Positions 19,320-28,477 are shown, numbered from the stretch's first letter. The stretch is DNA of 40,965 nucleotides from Naasia sp. (GCA_025463675.1 JAODAX010000098.1:1-40965), one strand, 5' to 3'. The notes: generated by a model not told the origin, from the sequence alone. A program made the numbers and translations.

Positions 19320-22300
19320 ATGCTCCTGCGTACCCGATTCCGCGGTGCCTCCGCGACCGCTGTGACCGCGGCCGCCCTCGCGCTGATCGGATCCCTGCTC
19401 ACCGCCCCCGCCGCCCACGCCGAGACCACTCCGGCCGCCGGCCAGCCCGCCACCGTCTCCTCGGACGCCCTGCCCACCGCGCAGGTGAACGGCGTGGTCT
19501 GGGCGTCCGTCGTGGTCGGCAACACCGTCTACGTGGGCGGCCAGTTCACCCAGGCCCAGCCGCCCGGCGCGGGCTCGGGTGTCGGCGTGCAGCCGCGGTC
19601 GAATTTGATGGCCTTCAACCTGACCACCGGGGCGCTGCTGCCCTGGGCGCCGGGCGCCAACGGCATCGTCCGCTCGATCGCGGCGTCGCCGGACGGCTCG
19701 CGGCTCTACGTCGGCGGCGACTTCACCTCGATCGACGGCACCGGTCGGAGCCGGATCGCCGCGCTCAACCCGAGCTCGGGCGCGGTCCTTGCCGACTTCC
19801 GGCCGTCGGCGAACAACTCGGTCTACGCGATTGCCACGAACGGCAACACCGTCTACTTCGGCGGCAGCTTCACCGCGATCGGCGGCCAGTCCCGCACCCG
19901 CGCGGCGGCGGTGACGGCCACCAACACGGTGACGGCCTTCAACCCGGTGATCCCCGACTTCATGGTCCGCGGCCTCGTCGTGGCGCCGGACGGCAGCCGG
20001 GTGGTGCTCGGCGGGTCCTTCTCGAGCCTCAACGGCGGCACCAACCCCGGCCGGGGAATGGGCATGGTCGACTCCGCGACCGGTCGGTCGAACCAGCCGT
20101 GGGCGGTGGGCCAGGTCGTCGTCAACTACGGCCAGAACGCGGCCGTGTGGAGCCTCTCCAGCGACGGCAGCAACGTGTACGGCACCGCATACGACTACCG
20201 CGCCGGCGACCAGGGCAACCTCGAGGGGGCCTTCAACGCCAGCCTCAACGGCGGCGCCATCAACTGGATCGAGGACTGCCACGGCGACTCCTACTCCACC
20301 GCGGCACTCGGCGACGTCGTCTACCTGGCCGGCCACCCGCACTACTGCGGCAACATCGGCGGCTACCCGCAGACGCCGCAGCCGTGGAAGAACCACAACG
20401 CGGTGGCGTTCAGCAAGGCGCGCACCGGCACCATCACCGCGAACACCGTCGGGGGCAGCAGCTACTTCAACTTCGCCGGCCGCCCCGCGCCGACGCTGCT
20501 CACCTGGTACCCCGACTTCACGATCGGCACCTTCACCGGCCAGAACCAGGCCGCGTGGAGCGTCTCGGCGGGCGGCAACTACGTCGTCTACGGCGGCGAG
20601 TTCCCGACCGTCAACGGGCAGCGACAGACCGGCCTGGTGCGCTTCGCCGCGCCCGACGCGGCCCCGAACGACGACGGTCCGCGGCTGTGGAGCAACAACT
20701 TCCGGCCGAATCTGCAGTCGGTGGCTCCGGGGCAGGTGCGCGTCTCCTGGCAGGCGAACTACGACCGCGACAACGAGGAGCTCACCTACCAGGTGCTGCG
20801 CAATGGCGCGGTCGCCTACACGATGAACGCGCGGTCCCGGTCCTGGTGGGACCGGCCGGTGTTCGAATGGACCGACACCGGGCGGACCGCCGGCTCCTCG
20901 GTGAGCTACGCGATCCGCGCGGTCGACCCGCACGGCAACACCGCGACGGGCACCGCCGTGGCGATCACCGTGTCGGGCGCCGATCGGGCCGGCGCCTACG
21001 CCGACACGGTCCTGGCCGACAACCCGCGTGACTACTGGCGCTTCTCGGAGACGAGCGGCACGGCCGTCGCGGACATGACGGGCCCGTTCCCGGTCACCGG
21101 CACGGGCGTCACCCGGAACGCTGGGGGCGCCCTCGCGGGCGACTCGGACCCGGCGGCGACGTTCGCCGGGTCGAGCAGCAGCTACGCATCCACCCGCACC
21201 TACGACGCGCTCGGCCACAGCTATTCGGTCGAGGCCTGGTTCCGCACCGATTCGACGACCGGAGGCAAGATCGTCGGCTTCGGGGATGCGGCGACGGGGA
21301 GCTCGGCGGTCACCGACCGCAACGTGTACATGAACGCGAACGGCCAGGTTCTCTTCGGCGTCGACAACGGCGCACGGCGCACCATCACGAGCCTGAACCG
21401 TTACAACAACAACGAGTGGCACCACGTCGTGGCGACGCTCGGCGCGAACGGCATGCGCCTGTACGTCGACGGAGCGCAGGTCGCCAGCAACTCGGGCGTC
21501 ACGAGCGGCCAGGGCATCGCCGGCTTCTGGCGCATCGGCGGCGACTCGTCCTGGTCCGGCTCGGCCTGGTACCGCGGGTCGATCGACGAGGTGGCGATCT
21601 ACGAGGCGCAGCTGAGCGCCGCGCAGGTCTCCGCGCATTACCAGGCGGGTCGCACCGGTCAGGGCGGGGGCGGCCAGCAGCCGCCCGCGAACAGCAGCCC
21701 GACCGCGTCCTTCACGTCCTCGACGTCCGGCCTCACCGCGTCCGTGAACGGCACGGGCTCGACCGACAGCGACGGCACGGTGGCCTCCTACGCCTGGACC
21801 TTCGGCGACGGCGCCACGGCGACCGGGGCGACAGCGTCGCGGACCTACGCAACGGCGGGCACCTACAACGTCACGTTGACGGTGACCGACGACGCGGGCG
21901 CCACCGGCACCACCACGCGCAGCGTCACGGTGACGGCACCGGGTGGCGGCGGCACGAACGCCGCGCCGACCGCGGCGATCGGCGGCACCATGAGCGGCGC
22001 AACCGTGAACGCCAGCGGTTCCGGGTCTCGAGACACCGACGGCACGATCGCGAGCTACGCGTGGGACTTCGGCGATGGAGGCACCGGCACCGGGGTCACC
22101 GCGTCGCACACCTACACGCAGAGCGGCAGCTACACGGTTCGCCTGACGGTGACCGATGACGACGGGGCGACCGGCACCGCCACCCGGACCATCAGCGTGA
22201 CGGTACCGGGCGGCGGTGGCGGCGCGAACGCGGCGCCGGTGGCCGCGATCGGCGGGTCTCTCAACGGCCGCGCGGCGAATGCGAGCGGCGCAGGCTCCCG

Positions 22301-22475
22301 CGACACGGACGGCACCATCGTCTCGTACGCGTGGAACTTCGGTGACGGCGGCACGGCCACCGGCGTGACGACCACCCACGTGTACGCGTCCGCCGGCACC
22401 TACACGGTGCGGCTGACCGTCACGGACGACGACGGCGCCACCGGCACCACCACCATGAGCATCCGCGTCAACTGA
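19320..22475 (+). CDS. Giant secreted protein, paralogue of its upstream neighbour: beta-propeller, Fn3-like, LamG and three PKD domains
   Basis: A 1051-residue extracellular protein. A signal peptide (about residues 1-36, ending APAAHAET) precedes a propeller-like region that is closely similar to the upstream gene. Shared landmarks include LPTAQVNGVVWA, EDCHGDSY and GHPHYCGNIGGYPQT. An Fn3-like segment (about 460-555) with NYDRDNEELTYQVLR and a LamG domain (about 557-777) follow. After a Gly/Gln linker come three PKD domains (about 793-876, 880-963, 969-1051), each with a FGDG core and separated by Gly-rich linkers. It lacks the 205-residue repeats of its neighbour and has no anchor motif. 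The start is ATG 19320, because the signal peptide begins there; an ATG at 19251 lies on the putative -10. The pair looks like a tandem duplication that diverged at the C-terminal ends. Confidence 0.9.
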   Translation: MLLRTRFRGASATAVTAAALALIGSLLTAPAAHAETTPAAGQPATVSSDALPTAQVNGVVWASVVVGNTVYVGGQFTQAQPPGAGSGVGVQPRSNLMAFNLTTGALLPWAPGANGIVRSIAASPDGSRLYVGGDFTSIDGTGRSRIAALNPSSGAVLADFRPSANNSVYAIATNGNTVYFGGSFTAIGGQSRTRAAAVTATNTVTAFNPVIPDFMVRGLVVAPDGSRVVLGGSFSSLNGGTNPGRGMGMVDSATGRSNQPWAVGQVVVNYGQNAAVWSLSSDGSNVYGTAYDYRAGDQGNLEGAFNASLNGGAINWIEDCHGDSYSTAALGDVVYLAGHPHYCGNIGGYPQTPQPWKNHNAVAFSKARTGTITANTVGGSSYFNFAGRPAPTLLTWYPDFTIGTFTGQNQAAWSVSAGGNYVVYGGEFPTVNGQRQTGLVRFAAPDAAPNDDGPRLWSNNFRPNLQSVAPGQVRVSWQANYDRDNEELTYQVLRNGAVAYTMNARSRSWWDRPVFEWTDTGRTAGSSVSYAIRAVDPHGNTATGTAVAITVSGADRAGAYADTVLADNPRDYWRFSETSGTAVADMTGPFPVTGTGVTRNAGGALAGDSDPAATFAGSSSSYASTRTYDALGHSYSVEAWFRTDSTTGGKIVGFGDAATGSSAVTDRNVYMNANGQVLFGVDNGARRTITSLNRYNNNEWHHVVATLGANGMRLYVDGAQVASNSGVTSGQGIAGFWRIGGDSSWSGSAWYRGSIDEVAIYEAQLSAAQVSAHYQAGRTGQGGGGQQPPANSSPTASFTSSTSGLTASVNGTGSTDSDGTVASYAWTFGDGATATGATASRTYATAGTYNVTLTVTDDAGATGTTTRSVTVTAPGGGGTNAAPTAAIGGTMSGATVNASGSGSRDTDGTIASYAWDFGDGGTGTGVTASHTYTQSGSYTVRLTVTDDDGATGTATRTISVTVPGGGGGANAAPVAAIGGSLNGRAANASGAGSRDTDGTIVSYAWNFGDGGTATGVTTTHVYASAGTYTVRLTVTDDDGATGTTTMSIRVN

Positions 22476-22562
22476 CCGACCGGAACAGGAACGCCCGCTC
22501 GCCCCTCGGCAGGCCGCGCGTTCCCTTCCCGCTCCCGCGCGCACATTCCTCGAGCGAGTGAC

Positions 22563-22584
22563 CCCGCCGGCGGAGGGCGGCGGG
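22563..22584. terminator. Weak hairpin between the convergent surface-protein and flippase genes
   Basis: CCCGCCG (22563-22569) pairs with CGGCGGG (22578-22584). It lies between the stop of the second surface-protein gene and the stop of the minus-strand flippase gene, and lacks a T-tract. It may act as a shared terminator. Confidence 0.3.
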
Positions 22585-22590
22585 ACCAGA

Positions 22591-23988
22591 TCAGACCTCG
22601 GGCGACCCGTTCGACTCGTCGGCGAGTCGCTGGACCGTCGGGTCCGGCGTCGCCGTGCGGCGGCGGGCCAGGTCGCGTCGCACGTACAGCAGGTTCGGGA
22701 CCAACTGGCACAGCAGCGTGCTGATGGCCGAGCCGATGATGGGCCCGCCGGCGCCGATGATGGGGATCAGGTACCAGGACAGGCCGAGGTTGAGCGGCAC
22801 CAGGATCAGGATGGGGATCACCTGGAATTTCAGGCCGCGCTCATCCGTCATGTACATGCCGACCGGGTATTTGGCGGCCTGCAGGGCGACGAAGGCGACG
22901 AACCCGCCGACGAGCCACCCGTCGAGGTGCAGCTGGCCGTCGGAGACGAACTCCACCAGCCACGGCGAGACCACGGCGAGGGCGAGCCCGGCGGCGAGGC
23001 CGAGCCCCAGGAACCACAGGGTGGGCTGGACGGGGGAGCGCACCTGACCCTTGGCGCGGGCCTTCGCGTAGATCGGCCACAGGGCGAGGCCGGCGGTGGA
23101 CACCGTCTGCAGCACGATGCCGAACAGTTGCGAGGCGAGGTTGTACTGGGCGAGTTCCTCACCGGTGGTGAGGTGGCTGAGCAGCAGCCGATCGGTCTGC
23201 ATGGCGATCGGCAGGGCCAGGAACTGCACCATCATCGGCCAGGCGACGTTCATGATCGGCACGCCCGGTGCGCTCTTGACGCGCGGCACTTCGCGCATCG
23301 CCTTGCCGACCTGAGGGTAGATGAGGCGGGCGCCGATGGTGAGGCAGGTCAGCGAGACGAGGGCGCTGCCGAGGAAGGAGAAGATCGCGAGGAAGCCGCC
23401 GGCCGGCGCCGAGAGGAGGATGCAGGCGCCGACGGACAGGATCATGAACGGCGCCACGATCGCCTGCGCGGCCACCTGGATGGTGTTCCGCTGCATGCCC
23501 ACGAGGATGCGCTGACCGACGGTGATGGGCAGGGCCGCCGCGAACACGAGCAGGCAGACGAGGGCGGTGATGCTGCCGGATTCGGGGAGCAGGCCGTTGC
23601 CGAGCAGCAGCGGCCACGCCCCGAGCGCGGTGATGAGGATCGCGACGGACGCGATGACGGCGGAGGAGATCAGCAGCGCGCGCCAGGCGGTGACGATGGT
23701 GCGGCGCACTTTGAGATCGTTGCGCGGGTCGGAGGAGCCGGCGATGGTGTTGATGATCACCGCGGAGATGCCGAGGTCCGCGAACGGCAGCAGGTTGGGG
23801 AGGGCGGTGAGCAGCCCGTACTGGGCGTAGGCCTCGGTGCCGTAATGGCTGATGATCAGCCGGCTGGTGAGGATGCCCAGAATCCCGGAGAGCACCATCA
23901 CGCCGACCTTCATGACCGCCGGTGCGCCGACCGCTTTGGCGGTGCTGCGCGTGCCCGCGCGTTGGGCGCGCTCCTCGGCGGTGGTCAT
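22591..23988 (-). CDS. Polysaccharide flippase of the MATE/Wzx-like superfamily
   Basis: A 465-residue integral membrane protein with roughly 12-14 hydrophobic segments spread over its whole length. Its N-terminal region (GILGILTSRLIISHYGTEAYAQ) is typical of Wzx-type polysaccharide exporters, which flip undecaprenyl-linked repeat units to the outer face of the membrane. Length and hydropathy fit the family. The ATG overlaps the stop of the upstream GT4 gene by four bases (ATGA), so the two are translationally coupled. It is the only flippase in the window. No catalytic motif is expected. It ends convergent to the second giant surface-protein gene. Confidence 0.9.
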   Translation of the reverse strand: MTTAEERAQRAGTRSTAKAVGAPAVMKVGVMVLSGILGILTSRLIISHYGTEAYAQYGLLTALPNLLPFADLGISAVIINTIAGSSDPRNDLKVRRTIVTAWRALLISSAVIASVAILITALGAWPLLLGNGLLPESGSITALVCLLVFAAALPITVGQRILVGMQRNTIQVAAQAIVAPFMILSVGACILLSAPAGGFLAIFSFLGSALVSLTCLTIGARLIYPQVGKAMREVPRVKSAPGVPIMNVAWPMMVQFLALPIAMQTDRLLLSHLTTGEELAQYNLASQLFGIVLQTVSTAGLALWPIYAKARAKGQVRSPVQPTLWFLGLGLAAGLALAVVSPWLVEFVSDGQLHLDGWLVGGFVAFVALQAAKYPVGMYMTDERGLKFQVIPILILVPLNLGLSWYLIPIIGAGGPIIGSAISTLLCQLVPNLLYVRRDLARRRTATPDPTVQRLADESNGSPEV

Positions 23989-25118
23989 CGGGCGGCTCCC
24001 GCGTGCTCGGTCGCGGCGCTGCGGTCGACAGCGAACAGCCAGTCGTCGGCGGCCTCGCGCCCGTCGACGGCGGGCAGAGTGGCGAGCACTTCGATGGCGG
24101 GCCGGGCGGTGGCCAGCTGGTCGAGGATCGCCGCCGCGAGCTCTTCGGGCGCGCTGCGCGGACGGATGACGCCGTGCCCGTGTTCGGCCAGCCACCGAGC
24201 GAGGCCGGTCTCCGTGGTCGTCACGATGGAACAGCCGTAGGAGAGGCCTTCGACGATCGGCAGCCCGACCTGTTCCCGCCAGCGCGGGGTCGGCTGCGAG
24301 GGCAGCACGACCACCTGCGCCGCAGCAACGGTGCGAAACAGTTCCGCGCGCGGCGGATCGAGGAGCAGGTCGATGCTCGCGTCCTCGGACTCGGCGACGC
24401 GGGCGTCCGCCTCGAGTCGGCCCTTGCCCACGAGGGACAGCCGGGTGCCCGGGCGGGCGGCCACCACGTGCGGCCAGGCGGCGAGCAGCAGGTCGAAGCC
24501 TTTGCGCTCGGTGAACGCGCCGACGAAGGCCACGCGGTCGGGATCCTTGACGGGCGCCTCGGCGACCGCCGGAGCGGGCAGGGCGGGGATGACCACCTCG
24601 GGCCGCTCGACGGCGGGGAAGAGGCTGCGGTACAGGTCGCGCGCGGAGTCGGTGCCGTAGACGACCCGGTCGATGCGCTTCCACACGTAGCGGCTGAGCG
24701 CACGATCGCGCACGGCGCGGATTCGGCCCCGGGCGCCGCGGTGGTCGCTCGGATCGCTCCACGGGCTGCGGTTCTCGATGGCGTAGGTGACGACGGTGAT
24801 GCGCTTCCCGGTGAGCAGGCGGCGCAGCCGCAGGACGGCCAGCACGACAGCGGTGCGGCGGGTGCTGTGCAGCATGAGCGGCTCGTTGACTTCCAGCTCG
24901 CGCACGGGGGAGGAGGCGAGCAGCCGGGCCGCGTCGATCGGATCGGCGCGCAGGAGCTCGAGCCCGTGCGTCAGCTGCTCGTCGAAGTCGTACCGGCGGT
25001 TGGTGTAGAGGATCGCGGCGGGCGCGAAGCGGTGCGCACGCTCGAGGTGAGCGGTGCGCACGATGTCATAGAGGCGCGCACGAGAATGCGTGATGCGCGA
25101 CGAGAGGAAAGAATTCAC
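23985..25118 (-). CDS. Family 4 glycosyltransferase (GT-B fold), coupled to the flippase
   Basis: A 377-residue glycosyltransferase. The C-terminal donor domain has VGAFTERKGFDLLLAA (199-214), the VGKG segment near 230 and the E-x7-E pair E282/E290 (REQVGLPIVEG). The N-terminal part (LYTNRRYDFDEQLTHGLELL) forms the acceptor domain. The start is GTG 25118, chosen because upstream sequence is intergenic; GGAAAA about eight bases before it is a weak ribosome-binding site. It overlaps the flippase gene by four bases. A 195-bp spacer separates it from the divergent glycosyltransferase. The donor sugar is not evident. Confidence 0.92.
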   Translation of the reverse strand: MNSFLSSRITHSRARLYDIVRTAHLERAHRFAPAAILYTNRRYDFDEQLTHGLELLRADPIDAARLLASSPVRELEVNEPLMLHSTRRTAVVLAVLRLRRLLTGKRITVVTYAIENRSPWSDPSDHRGARGRIRAVRDRALSRYVWKRIDRVVYGTDSARDLYRSLFPAVERPEVVIPALPAPAVAEAPVKDPDRVAFVGAFTERKGFDLLLAAWPHVVAARPGTRLSLVGKGRLEADARVAESEDASIDLLLDPPRAELFRTVAAAQVVVLPSQPTPRWREQVGLPIVEGLSYGCSIVTTTETGLARWLAEHGHGVIRPRSAPEELAAAILDQLATARPAIEVLATLPAVDGREAADDWLFAVDRSAATEHAGAAR

Positions 25119-25139
25119 GGATCGGGTTTTCCGTTTCGT

Positions 25140-25153
25140 ATGGGTTATCCCAT
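25140..25153. promoter_or_regulatory. Candidate operator (ATGGG-TTAT-CCCAT) upstream of the GT4-flippase operon
   Basis: A perfect 5-bp inverted repeat with a 4-nt AT-rich centre, 22 nt before the GTG of the minus-strand GT4 gene. A second, wider dyad ATGCCGCT/AGCGGCAT (25179-25186 and 25203-25210) lies further into the divergent spacer. Either could bind a regulator. Confidence 0.3.
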
Positions 25154-25271
25154 TCTTCCGACTTTCCCGCTCAGCGCTATGCCGCTTTCGGGGGTGATCG
25201 ATAGCGGCATTCCCGCATTCCCGCATTCGAGCGCGTTCGCGAGCCGCGGAAGGCGTGTGCCGGCGCTCCCG

Positions 25272-25277
25272 TATCCT
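25272..25277 (+). promoter_or_regulatory. Candidate -10 box (TATCCT) for the plus-strand glycosyltransferase gene
   Basis: TATCCT fits TANNNT and places transcription start about 30 nt before the GTG at 25314, leaving room for the strong ribosome-binding site GGGAGGAGGA. The short direct repeat GCATTCCC lies about 60 nt upstream. Confidence 0.4.
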
Positions 25278-25313
25278 TGCGTCTGCGCTCGAACGGGCGC
25301 GGGAGGAGGACGC

Positions 25314-26342
25314 GTGACGAACCGGCCGCTGGTCGTCCAGGCGTCGTTCCCCGCACCGCGCCCGACCACCAACCCGTACATCGTCATGCTCGCCGATGCG
25401 CTGCGGGCGACCCCCGGCGTGCAGTTGAGGTTGTTCAGCTGGCGCAGCGCCCTCTTCGCCCGGTACGACGTCTTCCACCTGCACTGGCCGGACATCCTCG
25501 TCCGCGGGCACGGCCGCGGGAAGACGGCCGTCCGCCGGATCCTCACCGCGCTCCTGCTCGCGCGGCTCGCGATCACGCGCACCCCGATCGTGCGCACCGC
25601 CCACAACCTCGCCGCGCACGAGCAGCAGCCGCTCTTCGCACGCGTGCTGCTCGACGCGTTCGACCGGCGCACCGCGCTGTGGATTGCGCTCAACCCGGAG
25701 ACCATTTTGCCGGAGGGGCCGCAGTCCGTGGTGATCCTGCACGGGTCGTACACCAGCTGGTACGCCCAGCACCCGAAGCCGGCACCGGTGCCGGGCCGGC
25801 TCGCCTACTTCGGCCTCATCCGCCCGTACAAGAACGTGGAGGGGCTGCTCCGCGCGTTCGCCGGGCTGCCCGACCCGGAGCTGACTCTCGAGGTCGCGGG
25901 GAACCCGAGCGCCGAGCTGCGCGCACCGATCGATGCGCTCGCCGCCGCCGACCCGCGAACGCGAGCGCAGCTGCGGTTCGTTCCCGATGCGGACGTCGCC
26001 CGCGTGGTGGGGGAGGCGGAGCTCGTGGTGCTGCCGTATCGAGAGATGCACAACTCCGGCGGCCTGCTGCTCGCACTCAGTTTGGACCGGCCGGTGCTCG
26101 TGCCGGCGACGCCCGCGAATGCGCGCCTCGCCGACGAGGTCGGCGCCGGCTGGGTGCACCTCTACTCCGGCGACCTGACCGCGGCCGCGCTCGCCGAGGC
26201 GCTGCGGGCGGTTCGCGCCACCGCGACCACGCGCGGCGAGCGCCCCGACCTCTCCGCGCGAGAGTGGGCGGACGCGGGCATCCGGCACCTGGCCGCCTAC
26301 CGCCGCGCGATTGCCGGTCGGACCGGACGGCGGCACCCGTAG
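25314..26342 (+). CDS. GT-B glycosyltransferase with an HLHWP motif
   Basis: A 342-residue glycosyltransferase. The N-terminal acceptor domain carries HLHWP at 55-59, a feature of a GT4-related group of enzymes that extend lipid-linked repeat units. The donor domain includes YFGLIRPYKNVEGLLRAF (about 163-180) and LPYREMHNSGGLLLALSL, where the usual second Glu of E-x7-E is not obvious. The start GTG 25314 is set by a strong ribosome-binding site three bases upstream (GGGAGGAGGA). It is transcribed alone, divergent from the GT4-flippase pair and convergent with the next GT2 gene. Family assignment is good; substrate is unknown. Confidence 0.85.
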   Translation: MTNRPLVVQASFPAPRPTTNPYIVMLADALRATPGVQLRLFSWRSALFARYDVFHLHWPDILVRGHGRGKTAVRRILTALLLARLAITRTPIVRTAHNLAAHEQQPLFARVLLDAFDRRTALWIALNPETILPEGPQSVVILHGSYTSWYAQHPKPAPVPGRLAYFGLIRPYKNVEGLLRAFAGLPDPELTLEVAGNPSAELRAPIDALAAADPRTRAQLRFVPDADVARVVGEAELVVLPYREMHNSGGLLLALSLDRPVLVPATPANARLADEVGAGWVHLYSGDLTAAALAEALRAVRATATTRGERPDLSAREWADAGIRHLAAYRRAIAGRTGRRHP

Positions 26343-26383
26343 CGCGGCAGCCGCCGGAAACTGAGCGCGGCCCGGAGGCGGCG

Positions 26384-27346
26384 CTACGAGCGCTTGTACT
26401 CCGTATAGATGTAGCCGAACGCGCCCAGCAGCATGCCGGCGCCGCGCGCCCAGGTGCGCGCGCCGCGCGCCTGGTGGGTGAGGTTGCCGGTGACCGCGCC
26501 GAGCAGGGCGCGCGCCCCGCCCGCGACCGCCCGGCCGAGCCCGTTACCCACCAGCTTCACACGAAGTGCCAGCCGCTCGGTGCCGGGATTCGCGACCACC
26601 AGGGAGGTGCGGGCCCAGTGGTTGCCGCTGCGCAGCGCTCGCTTCAGCACCCACTCGCGCGTGGCGCGCTTCGCCGGCACGACGTCGACGACGATCGCCT
26701 CGTTGCACCACACCATGCTGCCGCCGGCCCTGAGGAACTGCAGGGTGAAGAAGGTGTCGCCCCCGCCGGTGAGCCCGAACTGCGGGTCGAAGCGCACCCC
26801 CGTGCTGCGCACGGTGTGCAGGTCGAGGAGGAGGTTGTTCGTCGCAGCCACCTGCACTGCGGTCCCGGTGGGCATCCGCCGCCGGTCGAAGAACCGCCCG
26901 GCGGTGACCCACGGGCTGAGTGGCACCTCGTACTCCGAAATCACGGGGCCGACCACCGCCGTCGCGCCGCTCGCGGAGTACGTCTCGAGCAGCAGCGGGA
27001 GCCAACGCTCGGAGGGGCGCTCGTCGTCGTCGATGAACACGAGGACGTCGTCGCCCGCCGCGGCGTCGAGTGCGCGATTGCGGCCCGCGGAGATGCCGGG
27101 CACCGGCTCGTGCTCGTACTGGACGGGGACGCCCTGGGCTTCGGCCGACGCCGCGAAGCGCTCGACCGCGGTGCGGGCACTGCCGTCCGGGTCGTTGTCG
27201 ACGACGACGATGCGCGGACGCCACGCGCCGGTCACCAACGCGGCCTGCGCCGCGAGCAGCGGGAGCGCGGCCGCGATGTCCTGCGGACGCTTGTAGGTGA
27301 GCACGGCGATCACGACGGATGGCGCGGAAGTTGCGGGGGGCGTCAC
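26384..27346 (-). CDS. Family 2 glycosyltransferase
   Basis: A 320-residue inverting glycosyltransferase of the GT-A fold. The N-terminus VVIAVLTYKRP (11-21), IVVVDNDPDGSA (46-57) and the DxD-type metal site FIDDDERPS (104-112) are clear. GLTGGGDTFFTLQF and W-containing segments complete the catalytic domain. A C-terminal helix near the end may associate with the membrane. The start is GTG 27346, with GAGGA five bases upstream on the minus strand. It diverges from another GT2 gene across a 133-bp spacer that carries a symmetrical -10-like palindrome. It probably adds one residue of the lipid-linked repeat; the sugar is not known. Confidence 0.92.
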   Translation of the reverse strand: MTPPATSAPSVVIAVLTYKRPQDIAAALPLLAAQAALVTGAWRPRIVVVDNDPDGSARTAVERFAASAEAQGVPVQYEHEPVPGISAGRNRALDAAAGDDVLVFIDDDERPSERWLPLLLETYSASGATAVVGPVISEYEVPLSPWVTAGRFFDRRRMPTGTAVQVAATNNLLLDLHTVRSTGVRFDPQFGLTGGGDTFFTLQFLRAGGSMVWCNEAIVVDVVPAKRATREWVLKRALRSGNHWARTSLVVANPGTERLALRVKLVGNGLGRAVAGGARALLGAVTGNLTHQARGARTWARGAGMLLGAFGYIYTEYKRS

Positions 27347-27397
27347 GGTGTCCTCAGGAGCTCGGCGGTGCCGGCGGGGCGGGCGCGGGAAGCGCCC

Positions 27398-27407
27398 CAT
27401 AATTATG
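27398..27407. promoter_or_regulatory. AT-rich 10-bp palindrome CATAATTATG, possible bidirectional -10
   Basis: The palindrome reads CATAAT (one mismatch to TATAAT) on both strands, in otherwise very GC-rich DNA. Predicted starts would lie about 70 nt before the plus-strand GT2 gene and about 45 nt before the minus-strand GT2 gene. A GGGCGC/GCGCCC hairpin lies beside it. Confidence 0.5.
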
Positions 27408-27479
27408 CCGACGGGCCCCGGCACCTCGCCCGCCCGCAACCAGGGGGCACGCCCGCCGCAGCGCCCCGCGGAAGGACGC

Positions 27480-28469
27480 ATGACCATCCCGCCCAACGGC
27501 ACGCCGAGCGCCCGCCCGTCTGACGACTCCGGCCCCACCGCCCGCCGCGACTCTTCGGGCCTCGCCGGGCTCGCCGTGCTGGTCGTCAACTACGGCTCGT
27601 CGGAGCTGCTTGCCGAGAACGTGGCTCCGCTGTCGCGGCGCGCTGCCGCCCTGCGGATCGTCGTGGTGGACAACTTCACCTCTGTCGAGGAGCGTGGGCG
27701 CGTCGCGGCGCTCGCCGCGGACGAGGGATGGAGCACGGTGCTTCTCGACGACAACCGCGGTTTCGGCGGGGGCATGAACGCCGCCGCGCAACGCGCCTTC
27801 GAGCTGGGCGCCACGGACGTGCTGCTCCTCAACCCGGACGCCGCCATCGAGCCGGCCGCGATCGCCGCCCTCCTCGCGGCCGTGCGCGCGGAGGAGGACC
27901 TGATGGTCGCCCCGCGCATCATCACCCCGGAAGGGCGGGTGTGGTTCGCCGGCAGCGACGTCTACCTCGCGGATGGCCGGGTGCGCTCACGCGCCCGCGC
28001 GGTGCCGGGGGCCAAGCAGCCGTGGCTGACCGGCGCCTGCCTGCTGCTCTCGCGCCGCCTCTGGGAGCGCGCCGGTGGATTCGACGAGGAGTACTTCCTT
28101 TACTGGGAGGACGTGGACTTCTCCCGCCGCGTGGTGAACGTCGGCGGTCGGCTCGCCGTGATCGACGAGGCGGTGGCGGTACACGATCAGGGCGGCACCC
28201 AGGAGCGCGCGGGCGCGGCGAAGTCGGCCGTCTACTACTACTACAACGTCCGGAACCGGCTGCTCTACGCGGTTCGCCACCTCGACGCGGCCGGCGTCCG
28301 GCGTTGGCGCCGCACCGTGCTGCCGACCGCCTGGGAGGTGGTCACCCGCGGCGGCCGCAAGCAGCTACTCCGCCACCCGCGCGGCACACTGCTGCCGGCC
28401 GTGCGCGGGGTGCGCGACGGCCTGCGGGCGTCGCGGGCGGCCGCCCGAGGCGGCCGAACCCGCGGCTGA
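27480..28469 (+). CDS. Family 2 glycosyltransferase, rhamnosyltransferase-like (WbbL type)
   Basis: A 329-residue GT2 enzyme that resembles WbbL-type rhamnosyltransferases. Visible motifs are LVVNYGS (35-41), VVVDNFTS (61-68), LDDNRGFGGGMN (89-100), LLNPDA (116-121), TGACLLLSRRLW (184-195) and the signature EEYFLYWEDVDFSRR (203-217). The last supplies the catalytic base region. WbbL-like enzymes use dTDP-L-rhamnose, which the rml genes in this window would supply, so rhamnosyl transfer is a reasonable inference. The start is ATG 27480 after GGAAGGA. About 30 residues of poorly conserved sequence precede the catalytic domain. It ends 150 nt before a putative polymerase gene. Confidence 0.92.
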   Translation: MTIPPNGTPSARPSDDSGPTARRDSSGLAGLAVLVVNYGSSELLAENVAPLSRRAAALRIVVVDNFTSVEERGRVAALAADEGWSTVLLDDNRGFGGGMNAAAQRAFELGATDVLLLNPDAAIEPAAIAALLAAVRAEEDLMVAPRIITPEGRVWFAGSDVYLADGRVRSRARAVPGAKQPWLTGACLLLSRRLWERAGGFDEEYFLYWEDVDFSRRVVNVGGRLAVIDEAVAVHDQGGTQERAGAAKSAVYYYYNVRNRLLYAVRHLDAAGVRRWRRTVLPTAWEVVTRGGRKQLLRHPRGTLLPAVRGVRDGLRASRAAARGGRTRG

Positions 28470-28477
28470 TCAGGTCT

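Noticed and set aside
16690-22475. Repeated PKD and LamG segments considered as a mobile or CRISPR-like repeat
   Set aside because: The repeats stay in frame inside coding sequence and encode folded domains; spacing and sequence do not fit CRISPR or transposons.
19065-22544. 1159-codon minus-strand open frame opposite the second giant surface-protein gene
   Set aside because: Shadow frame of low-complexity Arg/Ala/Gly/Val composition. The plus-strand frame has a signal peptide and known domains.
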